NCBI GenBank assembly: GCA_002314725.1
Contig: DCGV01000035.1
Coordinates: 1 to 13,730 of the forward strand
Length of the DNA: 13,730 nt
Direction: 5' to 3'
From: Bacteroidales bacterium UBA1769
GTDB taxonomy: Bacteria; Bacteroidota; Bacteroidia; Bacteroidales; UBA932
This document shows, piece after piece, positions 7,197 through 13,730 of this stretch. The notes beneath the pieces are model-generated. The model ran no database searches. It was not told the origin of the DNA and saw only the letters and a program-made list of their open reading frames with translations. The first letter of the stretch is position 1. Each line of letters opens with the position of its first letter. The position numbers and the translations under genes were made by a program.

Positions 7197-7227
7197 CTCT
7201 AATCTTAGAAAAATTCTAAAATTAGAG
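7197..7227 (-). promoter_or_regulatory. 14-bp AT-rich intergenic hairpin between NVEALS and propeller genes
   Basis: On the minus strand CTCTAAT-T-TTAGAA, loop TTT, TTCTAA-G-ATTAGAG forms a stem of 14 pairs, one of them a U-G wobble. It begins 7 nt after the peptide stop and ends 20 nt before the propeller ATG at 7176. It is followed by ACTATTAATAAT, not a T-run. Its placement equals that of the unrelated-sequence hairpin at 3781-3808, which is followed by CTATTGATAA. Confidence 0.7.
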
Positions 7228-7234
7228 TTTTACA

Positions 7235-7480
7235 TTAATCATTCCATTGCATATTTTCATGTACGTACTTGGGAGTTCCATTTTCCGTAATTGTACAAGC
7301 ATTGTCATCTGCCGGAATACAACGACTAGTTCCACGAATTGGACAACCTTGTTCATCGCAACTTAATGCTTCAACATTTTCAAGAATCAAATCACCTCCC
7401 CAACAGTGGAGTTCTTTTGTTAACTCGATACCTGCTAATGCAAGTAAGACACATGAAAAGACTAAAAATTTCTTTTTCAT
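7235..7480 (-). CDS. NVEALS-family secreted peptide
   Basis: This 81-aa precursor starts with the N-terminal signal MKKKFLVFSCVLLALAGIEL and contains the exact motif ENVEALS at residues 34-40. The motif defines the Bacteroidetes NVEALS family of small exported proteins, typically 70-90 aa with a few cysteines and commonly encoded beside 6-bladed propeller genes. Behind the motif lie four cysteines (C41, C46, C54, C62), with CDEQGC giving CxxxxC, suitable for two disulfides; Cys26 precedes a GG pair. A T-rich leader with little Shine-Dalgarno character precedes the ATG, as is usual in Bacteroidetes. The gene is flanked by the transglutaminase-like gene (99 bp upstream) and a propeller gene downstream. 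Its molecular activity (signal, toxin or structural peptide) is not established to my knowledge. Confidence 0.85.
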   Translation of the reverse strand: MKKKFLVFSCVLLALAGIELTKELHCWGGDLILENVEALSCDEQGCPIRGTSRCIPADDNACTITENGTPKYVHENMQWND

Positions 7481-7579
7481 AAAATATAAAAAAAATTAAA
7501 GTGAATAACTATAAGTCCCAATTCTTTTCTCAACAAGAAAGGGAAAGGGCTCAAACACATATACATATTGCATATCAAA

Positions 7580-10372
7580 CTACCACCATATCTGCCGGCC
7601 ATTCTCATACGAGAAGATTCGCTCCTCGACACCTTTGGTTAAGTCTCGAAGGAGGTATAGACCATTCGTAGGCATGTTTTCAAGTCTCAACTCATTCTTC
7701 GTGGCTAACTGGTGTGCTATCTCTTCCCATTGGCCATTGTGCCAGCAGAACAGAGCGTATTCATCACCGATCTCCACACAATTACCATCATTGCGAGGAA
7801 TGAATCGGAGATGACTGATAAGTTTGGGCTGTTTCAGTTCCAAGCCAACCCAGTTTCCATCTGGGCTCAATGCTGCAAACCCTGTCAGGATATCTCCATC
7901 GAAGACATTCTCCTTCAGAGCCCAGCCCTCTCCCTCTGTTCCGATGATCTTGCCCTCGATCTGGGTGTTGTTCTCATCGTAGAACTCCAGTTCATTGATG
8001 TTGCAGAATGAACCTCTACTGCCAATATACCTTAGGTATTTATATTCCCCTAATGAATCTGCCACTGGGATATCATACCAATCGCCATTGGTAGCACCTC
8101 TGTGCGTATGGAAGATGACAGCATCGGAGAAGTCAGGGAGGTTTGCTCCTTGGAATTGCCCTCCATCCATACGGAGGTTGAAGAAGCTGTCTGCTCCCAA
8201 GAATGGATATTTACGAATGAGATACATTTCATCTGTATGTTCAAAGTCCGGTTCAAACGACTGGATTGTGCCATCTGTCCTGACCAGGAACGGATTACCG
8301 AACAGCACAAGACGATTGTTCTCATAAACAGCAGACATATAGACAACATCTCCTACCATAGACTTGTATGTCACCTTTCCTCCCTTGATTTTGCCATAGT
8401 ACACAGGCACCCAGTTCTTATTGTCAAACACACAGATGTAGGCGACACTATGATGATCCGAAAGGTCAGATGGCACATCTCGCACTACATCAATGGTTTT
8501 ATAATACTCATCAGTCACATCCGTGAATCTCGGATTCTGGAACAGTTGTGGGCGTTTCTCTTCGTCCTTCATGTCCTTAACCATCTCCATATTTGGAGAG
8601 AAACGACGACGCAGTACTTTCGGTTTCTTGTATGGATGATATGTATTGGCAGTATCTCTCGGCATAAGCCCCATATAGAACGGAATATGCTTGCCCGTTG
8701 AATCTATGAGTACGCTCCATGAATGATTCATACTTCGGTTTGCCCAATTAGGTGTAAACTCGTCCGCCACAGGAATACCGATATGACGGCACAGATAGTT
8801 GGCAAAAGCTACCTCATCCCTGCACTTGCCCGATTTAGCCTTCATCAACGTAGTTCCTCTGGGGGCAATGTTTCCGCTACTATTATAGTACTCAAACTGA
8901 TGTGTTACATCAAAGACTCTTACCGCCTCCGATATTGCAGATCCAATCGGGAAGTCTTCATTCACATACGGATTACTGCCCATCGGTTCCAACTTCCACA
9001 GCTGTGCCTGGCTTGTGGCATAATCATTCTGAATAAGAATCTCTTTACCGCTCAATGCATCAATTCTCGATTCGAGATACATACCAGTCTGCTTGTTCAA
9101 TATGCGATGACATCCATTCTCGGCTGGAATGAAATACCAGAATTGGAAGGTCTTCAACAGAGATTTACCCTGAGATACCGTCATGCCAGGCAACTGAGTC
9201 ATAGGAGTACCGAACTTCACCTCCAGGCAAATCTCTACAGAATCTTTCTGGTGGCACAGCAATTTCCATTGGTGGAAACCCTGATAGTCGATGCGCAACG
9301 CCTGATTGATATCATTTGGATCCAGAGCACGAAGTTCTATGGGGTCTGAATTGGCACCAGTCTCACTCTGGGTGGTGATGCAGCTATTGGTTTGGAGATT
9401 CTGAATTCTCCAATAGTTTTTTGAGTAATCGACCAAAGGCATATCTTTGCATTCCTCCACTACACCCAGCTGGATGCAGTCTATGGAAAGTCCCTTGGAT
9501 GGGTTAGTGATGCACAACACATTCTCACCCCGTTGGAAAGGAAGTATTGTATTGAACCATTTCTCCTTATACGACAGAGCGTTTCTGGTAGCAGCCAGAG
9601 TCAGAGTATCCTGCACTACACCATTGAGCACTAGCTGCACATGCGCCAAGGTATCAGAACATGAGTACTTCAGGATCAATCGGCGGGTCACAAAACCCTC
9701 TGACGCAATATGAAAACGGACTTCAGATGCCTCGTCTTTCATCCAGACACTTTTCCCTTCTGATGTACCGATTGACTCTTTAGTTTCGCAACCTACCAGT
9801 TCTGCCCTCTCTGCCTCATACTGTACACCTCTTCGGGACAAAAGATATGGATGGACATAGTATGGGAATTCCGCATCAATCCCCTGATGCCAGTCACTCA
9901 GTATCTCGTTATTCAATCTATATGGAAGCACATACTCATAGAATATCTCTTTGTCATATTGTTTCGACCAAGGGGCATTGCGCCAGGCATCACAAGCATG
10001 GTCTATAATCTTTATCAGATATTCCGCTTTCACTTTGCGAATATCTACAGCAAGATGCATATCGCCCTTCTTGTTCGCCAACAGATCGTCGATGTTTTTG
10101 CTCCTTTTGTTGTCACTCACATAGGCGGTCTGCTCTATGAGCGAATCCAACATCTCTACCGCACTACCTTCGTAGGAATAGTTGAAAGGCATGTTTCGTA
10201 TCAGGAACTTAGCAGCCTCCAGTTTAAAGTCATCTCCTTCCTCTTTATAGTGCGTCAGTACAGATTCCAATTCAGTCCGGTTCTCTCCGGCCTGATCTAA
10301 GGCAAAGCGCAACTCTCTGTCGCAAGAACTGAGCATTATTGTGCCCAATAACAATAGTAAGATTTTTCTCAT
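7580..10372 (-). CDS. Multidomain transglutaminase-like lipoprotein
   Basis: This is a 930-aa protein with signal MRKILLLLLGTIMLSSC (lipobox LSSC, Cys17). Order of parts: an N-terminal helical region (residues 20-180) with the HACDAWRNAPWS signature common in large Bacteroides transglutaminase-like proteins; a CBM6/35-like beta-sandwich (183-305, starting YEAERAELV); a ricin-type beta-trefoil-like stretch (about 318-465, with WKLL, FWYFIP and QLWKLEP motifs); a transglutaminase-like core (about 480-570) with Cys517 in SGKCRDE, His550 in NHSW and Asp557 in LIDSTG; then beta-sandwiches ending in a discoidin-like domain (about 720-930). The Cys-His-Asp triad is intact, so a papain-fold amide-bond reaction (hydrolysis or crosslinking) is plausible, with carbohydrate-binding side domains anchoring it to glycans. 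It sits 64 bp after the Wzy-like gene and 99 bp before the NVEALS peptide. The substrate is unknown. A partial second copy is at 4408-5046. Confidence 0.8.
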   Translation of the reverse strand: MRKILLLLLGTIMLSSCDRELRFALDQAGENRTELESVLTHYKEEGDDFKLEAAKFLIRNMPFNYSYEGSAVEMLDSLIEQTAYVSDNKRSKNIDDLLANKKGDMHLAVDIRKVKAEYLIKIIDHACDAWRNAPWSKQYDKEIFYEYVLPYRLNNEILSDWHQGIDAEFPYYVHPYLLSRRGVQYEAERAELVGCETKESIGTSEGKSVWMKDEASEVRFHIASEGFVTRRLILKYSCSDTLAHVQLVLNGVVQDTLTLAATRNALSYKEKWFNTILPFQRGENVLCITNPSKGLSIDCIQLGVVEECKDMPLVDYSKNYWRIQNLQTNSCITTQSETGANSDPIELRALDPNDINQALRIDYQGFHQWKLLCHQKDSVEICLEVKFGTPMTQLPGMTVSQGKSLLKTFQFWYFIPAENGCHRILNKQTGMYLESRIDALSGKEILIQNDYATSQAQLWKLEPMGSNPYVNEDFPIGSAISEAVRVFDVTHQFEYYNSSGNIAPRGTTLMKAKSGKCRDEVAFANYLCRHIGIPVADEFTPNWANRSMNHSWSVLIDSTGKHIPFYMGLMPRDTANTYHPYKKPKVLRRRFSPNMEMVKDMKDEEKRPQLFQNPRFTDVTDEYYKTIDVVRDVPSDLSDHHSVAYICVFDNKNWVPVYYGKIKGGKVTYKSMVGDVVYMSAVYENNRLVLFGNPFLVRTDGTIQSFEPDFEHTDEMYLIRKYPFLGADSFFNLRMDGGQFQGANLPDFSDAVIFHTHRGATNGDWYDIPVADSLGEYKYLRYIGSRGSFCNINELEFYDENNTQIEGKIIGTEGEGWALKENVFDGDILTGFAALSPDGNWVGLELKQPKLISHLRFIPRNDGNCVEIGDEYALFCWHNGQWEEIAHQLATKNELRLENMPTNGLYLLRDLTKGVEERIFSYENGRQIWW

Positions 10373-10380
10373 AGAATGAT

Positions 10381-10398
10381 TTCTAAACTGATTTAGAA
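10381..10398 (-). promoter_or_regulatory. Short hairpin just upstream of the transglutaminase-like start
   Basis: TTCTAAA, loop TCAG, TTTAGAA (minus strand) forms a 7-bp AT-rich stem that ends 8 nt before the ATG at 10372. It is flanked by direct copies of ATCATTCT. It overlaps the ribosome-binding region and might modulate initiation, but such AT-rich hairpins also occur by chance. Confidence 0.35.
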
Positions 10399-10436
10399 TG
10401 ATGGAAAACTCTGTTCATAAATCTGGATTCTCTTCT

Positions 10437-12185
10437 TTATTGCAGGAGTAATCTGGCCTTCTCTTGCATCTCGTCAGTAGCAGTGGATTTGATCTTGGGC
10501 TTCATCTCGACTATTTGACGAGCCAAAATTTGCATCAGGTCAGTATTCCCGAGTTCCTGCTGGAGCAACATCCTCTGGTAGAGAGGATACATACGGTTCG
10601 GCAGGATCTGGAAGGCCTTGACATAGGCAGAATCTGCCCTCTCTGGGAATCCCATACTTTTATAGTTATTACCCATCAATACATAGAACATCGGATCTCT
10701 GCTGACTTGGATTCCCAGCTGGAGTATGGCATTTGAATCTTTATATCTTCCATTGCTTTGCAGTAGTTTCGACATATCAAACAGGAAACTGCTATTATCC
10801 CGCTCATCAGACAGCAATTCTCTATAGTCCTTCAAAAAACATGGATCTTTCAGGCTCGATATGAGACGATAACCTTCATCTGACTCTTTTCTTCTTTCTG
10901 TTTCGCTTTTCAATGGAAACCAAATGCCTATGGACAACAAGCCAACTAAAGCGGGCTTCCACCATTGTGGCTTCTGCTGTTTTTCATTATCGGAATGCAC
11001 CGATGTAATGACTGCCACAATCATGGTCAACATTATTCTGTAAGGCTGCATCTCCAATGGATAGGAGAAGAACGAGAACAGAAGCATCGATACCAAGACA
11101 AACAACAGCGGAGGGCACTTGCGATAAGCTATACATAGTACAACAACTACTAATGTAACACAGAGGGAAGCACCCACTATGCCTTGTTCTACAAGTATCT
11201 GAAGCAATGCATTATACGAATACTCAGCAACTCCAGCATGCTGAAATCCCGAAAACATCGTCGAATCCTGCTGACATAAAGCCGCAATACCCGCCGCACA
11301 GGCATGATCAAAACCGCCATAGCCTACGCCCAAAACTGGATTCTCACACCAAGAGGTCAGAGCAGCAGTCCAAATGATAAGTCTTCCTTCGGCAGATCCT
11401 TGTTTTACAAAGAATACGACAATAGCCAAAGCCAATAATCCTCCCCATACAAACCAGCGCCACTTCCAGTATCTCTCTCTACATATCCACAAAGCCACAA
11501 CTCCAACACCTACCCAGGCGGCCCTGCTCCAAGTAGCTGGCAGCACCATCAAACACACCAGAGTGAGCACCTCGACAATGCCCCTAAAGTATTTATCTCG
11601 ATGCTCGTTACCTGTTCCGTTCTCTCCTCCATTTAAGGGAGGTCGGGAGGGTCCGTTTAGCAGTCCCATTCCTGCCACGGCTCCCATCATCGGGTAGGCG
11701 GAATAAGGCCCTGGATTCAGGAAATTTCCAGTTAAGGCAAACATACTATGCCGGCTCGTTTCGCTTATTATCTGCAAAAAGCCCCAAAGTGATTCAATAG
11801 CACCGAATAGCAAGATAAGCCCTGTCACTATATATAATAGTGTATAGGAGCAGCCAGTAAACACCAAGCGCATCACCACGTACAGCAAACACATCCAGCA
11901 CATTTGTAGGAAGGAAGTGGCGCAAGGGAATTCCCCACCCACCCAGACACGCAGCAGCCAGAAGACCATCCATCCTCCGGCTAAATAATCTATCCACGTC
12001 CACCGCCATGCACTCCGGTTCTGGATCAGACACACTAATCCCACCACTCCCAATGCGGGAATGGCGTATGCCAACGTGATATCAGCTTTGCTCCATCGTA
12101 TCTCTACATTCATCAATGTGAGACACAATAAGCCAAGCAAGGTTCCTATCTGTATGACTAAAGATGTCACTGTTCTAATCTGCAT
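10437..12185 (-). CDS. Wzy/O-antigen-ligase-like polytopic membrane protein with C-terminal TPRs
   Basis: This is a 582-aa protein from the ATG at 12185, 8 bp after the signal peptidase stop. Alternative ATGs at 12212 and 12254 would overlap that gene and add only non-membrane residues. About ten or more hydrophobic segments span residues 5-420, with the Wzy_C-type signatures LTGNFLNPGPYSAYP (near residue 155) and NPVLGVGYGGF (near residue 285). The C-terminal ~120 residues are TPR-like helices (DSNAILQLGIQ, GNNYKSMGFPERADSAYVKAF). The superfamily contains O-antigen ligases, Wzy polymerases and PglL-type protein O-glycosyltransferases, so it transfers or polymerises lipid-linked glycans at the periplasmic face. 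Which one cannot be decided here. It has no other polysaccharide genes beside it, which slightly favours a protein-glycosylation or cluster-specific role. A palindromic repeat is inserted in frame at about residues 178-194. Confidence 0.75.
   Translation of the reverse strand: MQIRTVTSLVIQIGTLLGLLCLTLMNVEIRWSKADITLAYAIPALGVVGLVCLIQNRSAWRWTWIDYLAGGWMVFWLLRVWVGGEFPCATSFLQMCWMCLLYVVMRLVFTGCSYTLLYIVTGLILLFGAIESLWGFLQIISETSRHSMFALTGNFLNPGPYSAYPMMGAVAGMGLLNGPSRPPLNGGENGTGNEHRDKYFRGIVEVLTLVCLMVLPATWSRAAWVGVGVVALWICRERYWKWRWFVWGGLLALAIVVFFVKQGSAEGRLIIWTAALTSWCENPVLGVGYGGFDHACAAGIAALCQQDSTMFSGFQHAGVAEYSYNALLQILVEQGIVGASLCVTLVVVVLCIAYRKCPPLLFVLVSMLLFSFFSYPLEMQPYRIMLTMIVAVITSVHSDNEKQQKPQWWKPALVGLLSIGIWFPLKSETERRKESDEGYRLISSLKDPCFLKDYRELLSDERDNSSFLFDMSKLLQSNGRYKDSNAILQLGIQVSRDPMFYVLMGNNYKSMGFPERADSAYVKAFQILPNRMYPLYQRMLLQQELGNTDLMQILARQIVEMKPKIKSTATDEMQEKARLLLQ
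11620..11654 (-). repeat. Palindromic G/C-rich repeat inserted in frame in the Wzy-like gene
   Basis: On the minus strand GGACCCTCCCGACCTCCC, then TTAAAT, then GGAGGAGAG forms a purine/pyrimidine palindrome whose core pairs CCTCC (11626-11630) with GGAGG (11638-11642). It translates as GPSRPPLNGGE in an otherwise membrane-type protein. I recall similar CCCTCCCGACCTCCCC / GGGGAGG elements dispersed in Bacteroidetes genomes, both between and inside genes. The assignment to that element class is from memory; the palindrome and the odd peptide are seen directly. Confidence 0.5.
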
Positions 12186-12193
12186 GTCTATTA

Positions 12194-12997
12194 TCAGCTC
12201 TTTATGATCCATCCTACTATACCAATGATGTATTCCTCGGGCACCAATCCCCAATATCTGGAGTCGCTCGAATAGAGTACATTATCGCCTGCCATGAAGT
12301 AATAGCTGTGCTTGAACTCATGTTCCGTCACCACCTCGCCGTCTAAGGTTACTACACCATTATCAAGGTCCCAATCTATATCTTTGCCGGTTTCCCACTC
12401 TAAGATGCGATAATACAGTTGCGCCTCGCGAGTAGTCAGGTGAATGACCTCTCCTTTGCGAGGGAGGTAAAAGGGACCAAACTCCTTCAGCGTCCATCCC
12501 ATACAATGTCGTCCGGTCAGACCTTCATTGTTAAGCAATGAATCTGGTACGAGGCTCTGCTGCCGCTGTCCCTCTATATTACCCAATTCTCCCCTGTAGT
12601 TTCTATTGACGTACCAACCGCCACGAATGGAAATGGTATCTCCCGGCAACCCAATGCATCGCTTGCAGAAGACATTGTTGATGACGAAACTCATTTTGTC
12701 CCGATGATGAGGGAAGTTAAAGACGCAGATATCGTTGTACTGTATGCTTCGCCATCCCTTCAGCCGCCAAGACTCGAGCTCTTGTCCCTCCTTATCGAAA
12801 TGCAAATCTTTATAGATGCGACCTCCCATCAGCAGCTTGTTGACTACAATCTTATCACCCGGTTTCAATGTTGGGCACATCGATTCGGTTGGAATTGTAA
12901 AGTAGTCAAAAACACAGATGCGAAGAAGGAGCCACGAAGCATATAAAAACATTATACTTAAAGACAATTTCAAAGTGACCTTTTGAAACCTTTTCAT
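12194..12997 (-). CDS. lepB: Signal peptidase I (S26A family)
   Basis: This is a 267-aa membrane protease that removes Sec signal peptides on the outer face of the inner membrane. I use the ATG at 12997 (MKRFQKV); the frame can be extended two codons to a TTG, but the ATG is far likelier and lies 6 bp after the upstream stop. One transmembrane helix spans residues 11-30. The catalytic Ser39 is in box B (IPTESMCPTLKPGD), the Lys112 general base in KRCIGLPGD (box D), and box E is AGDN followed by SSDSRYWGLVPEEYIIGIV. An insertion of ~100 residues between boxes D and E (containing the aromatic, charged stretch around DIDWDLDNG) is typical of Bacteroidetes homologues. Being embedded among small secreted-protein genes suggests a dedicated peptidase for the cluster rather than the housekeeping enzyme; that is inference. 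Confidence 0.9.
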   Translation of the reverse strand: MKRFQKVTLKLSLSIMFLYASWLLLRICVFDYFTIPTESMCPTLKPGDKIVVNKLLMGGRIYKDLHFDKEGQELESWRLKGWRSIQYNDICVFNFPHHRDKMSFVINNVFCKRCIGLPGDTISIRGGWYVNRNYRGELGNIEGQRQQSLVPDSLLNNEGLTGRHCMGWTLKEFGPFYLPRKGEVIHLTTREAQLYYRILEWETGKDIDWDLDNGVVTLDGEVVTEHEFKHSYYFMAGDNVLYSSDSRYWGLVPEEYIIGIVGWIIKS

Positions 12998-13003
12998 TGA
13001 CAA

Positions 13004-13561
13004 TTATTTTGATAAATCCATTATTTGCAAAGCGGATAACAATTTTTGTTCTGATTCTTCACTGCTTAATGGATTACCTAAATATAATACTCTATTATCT
13101 GAATTCATGAGTAAAAAATGAAAATATGGATTCTTAAGAAATGGATTCTCTCTTTCAAACGCATGATTTTTATCTAAATAAATATCATGAAGAAATCTAG
13201 AATTTGAATATGCTTCTATTGTTTTGCTATATTTATCCAAAGTAGGTGAAATAATAAAATAGAACTTGACTTCAAATTTATTATTAACTTTTTGAATGAC
13301 AGAATTCCATTTGCCAATTTGAGACATTCTACAAGAAAGGCACTCTAAAGAATCATAATAAGCAACAAATATAAATGAGGAATCGCTACTATTATAAGAA
13401 TCTATAGAATTACGTGGCTTGATATGCTCCATTTCACTTAATGGCAAAATCACCCTTGAGTTCGCTATTTGTTGGATTTCATCAATTAAGGAAAGTCTCC
13501 TGTATGATAAAAGAGAGAATAAAAATATTAATATAGAGAACATTATTACTTTACAGTACAT
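13004..13561 (-). CDS. Small thioredoxin-fold CxxC membrane-anchored protein
   Basis: This is a 185-aa protein. Residues 1-20 are a hydrophobic segment (VIMFSILIFLFSLLSY) without a lipobox Cys, so it is probably an uncleaved anchor. A predicted strand FIFVAYYDSLECLSC ends in a CxxC pair (C74/C77), and the C-terminal half reads FLLMNSDNRVLYLGNPLSS, matching the paralogue at 5591-6145 in the arrangement CxxC, [KE]xNP and GNP. Both fit a small extracytoplasmic thioredoxin-like fold. It starts inside the last codons of the upstream propeller fragment (16-bp overlap) and ends 6 bp before the signal peptidase ATG, so it is in an operon with both. Base composition is markedly more AT-rich than that of the signal peptidase gene. 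Likely role: thiol-disulfide chemistry on a secreted substrate; the substrate is unknown. Confidence 0.65.
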   Translation of the reverse strand: MYCKVIMFSILIFLFSLLSYRRLSLIDEIQQIANSRVILPLSEMEHIKPRNSIDSYNSSDSSFIFVAYYDSLECLSCRMSQIGKWNSVIQKVNNKFEVKFYFIISPTLDKYSKTIEAYSNSRFLHDIYLDKNHAFERENPFLKNPYFHFLLMNSDNRVLYLGNPLSSEESEQKLLSALQIMDLSK

Positions 13562-13730
13562 ATCTGTATAATTGGATTAACGACTCTTGACATTTTTAAT
13601 AAATAATTAAGATCTTCAGCATTGCAATTTGGCTGATTTTTCATCTCTTTATAAAAGTATTCAAAATAAATCGGATCGATTGATTTGTATATTTTATTAT
13701 TCTTGATAACCTCAAATCCGCAGAGTTATT
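13546..13730 (-). pseudogene. C-terminal end of a 6-bladed beta-propeller gene, cut by window edge, possibly interrupted
   Basis: Below the right edge one minus-strand frame is open for 59 codons, beginning LCGFEVIKNNKIYKS and ending VVNPIIQICTVK before TAA (13546-13548). It contains no ATG before its 28th codon. It resembles the C-terminus of the propeller at 2620-3765 (LCRYYGPERIYRP, ending DDNPIVILYRF), so I read it as the tail of a third propeller gene. The codon just before LC is TAA (13726-13728), where the paralogue has Tyr (TAT). This may mean a nonsense change, or a frameshift beyond the edge. Its overlap with the next gene fits the propeller-then-CxxC order seen at 7176-5591. Confidence 0.5.

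Noticed and set aside
8102..9349. Long plus-strand open frames opposite the transglutaminase-like gene (about 110-208 codons).
   Set aside because: They mirror the minus-strand gene, have no signal peptide or recognisable motif, and their composition is that of antisense shadow frames. The opposite strand has a clear full-length protein.

Overview
The window looks like Bacteroidales DNA (Bacteroides/Prevotella-type). The evidence is a NVEALS-type secreted peptide, Bacteroidetes 6-bladed beta-propeller lipoproteins, a TlpA-like protein with a long N-terminal region, a large transglutaminase-like lipoprotein, AT-rich leaders without strong Shine-Dalgarno sites, and a promoter with the Bacteroides TTTG / TAnnTTTG pattern. 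Every gene I accept is on the minus strand, so transcription runs from high to low coordinates. No tRNA, rRNA, CRISPR array, transposase or integrase was seen.

In transcription order the right-hand part (13730 to 5591) is a tightly packed probable operon. It contains the tail of a beta-propeller protein (cut by the window and possibly broken), a small thioredoxin-fold CxxC protein, a signal peptidase I, a Wzy/O-antigen-ligase-like membrane protein with C-terminal TPRs, a 930-aa multidomain transglutaminase-like lipoprotein, a small Cys-rich NVEALS peptide, a TolB-like propeller lipoprotein and a second small CxxC lipoprotein.

Next comes a scar (about 5455 to 4408). The N-terminal third of a TolC-family outer-membrane protein is fused out of frame to the last ~213 codons of a second copy of the transglutaminase-like gene. 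The left-hand part then repeats the theme: a 174-aa secreted protein carrying a degenerate NVEALS motif, another propeller lipoprotein, a remnant of a third propeller's C-terminus, a 659-aa TlpA-like thioredoxin protein with a WCGPC site, and the start of another TolC-family gene that runs off the left edge.

The locus therefore reads as two copies of a module, transglutaminase-like / NVEALS peptide / propeller / thioredoxin-fold protein / TolC, joined by a deletion through TolC and the transglutaminase-like gene. In both modules a hairpin sits between the peptide gene and the propeller gene. The two hairpins differ completely in sequence but share position and the trailing box CTATTRATAA. The inferred biology is export and maturation of a small Cys-containing peptide, with signal peptidase cleavage, redox (CxxC) chaperoning, an envelope propeller partner and TolC-type outer-membrane passage. 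That function is inference; the gene set, the duplication and the scars are visible in the sequence.
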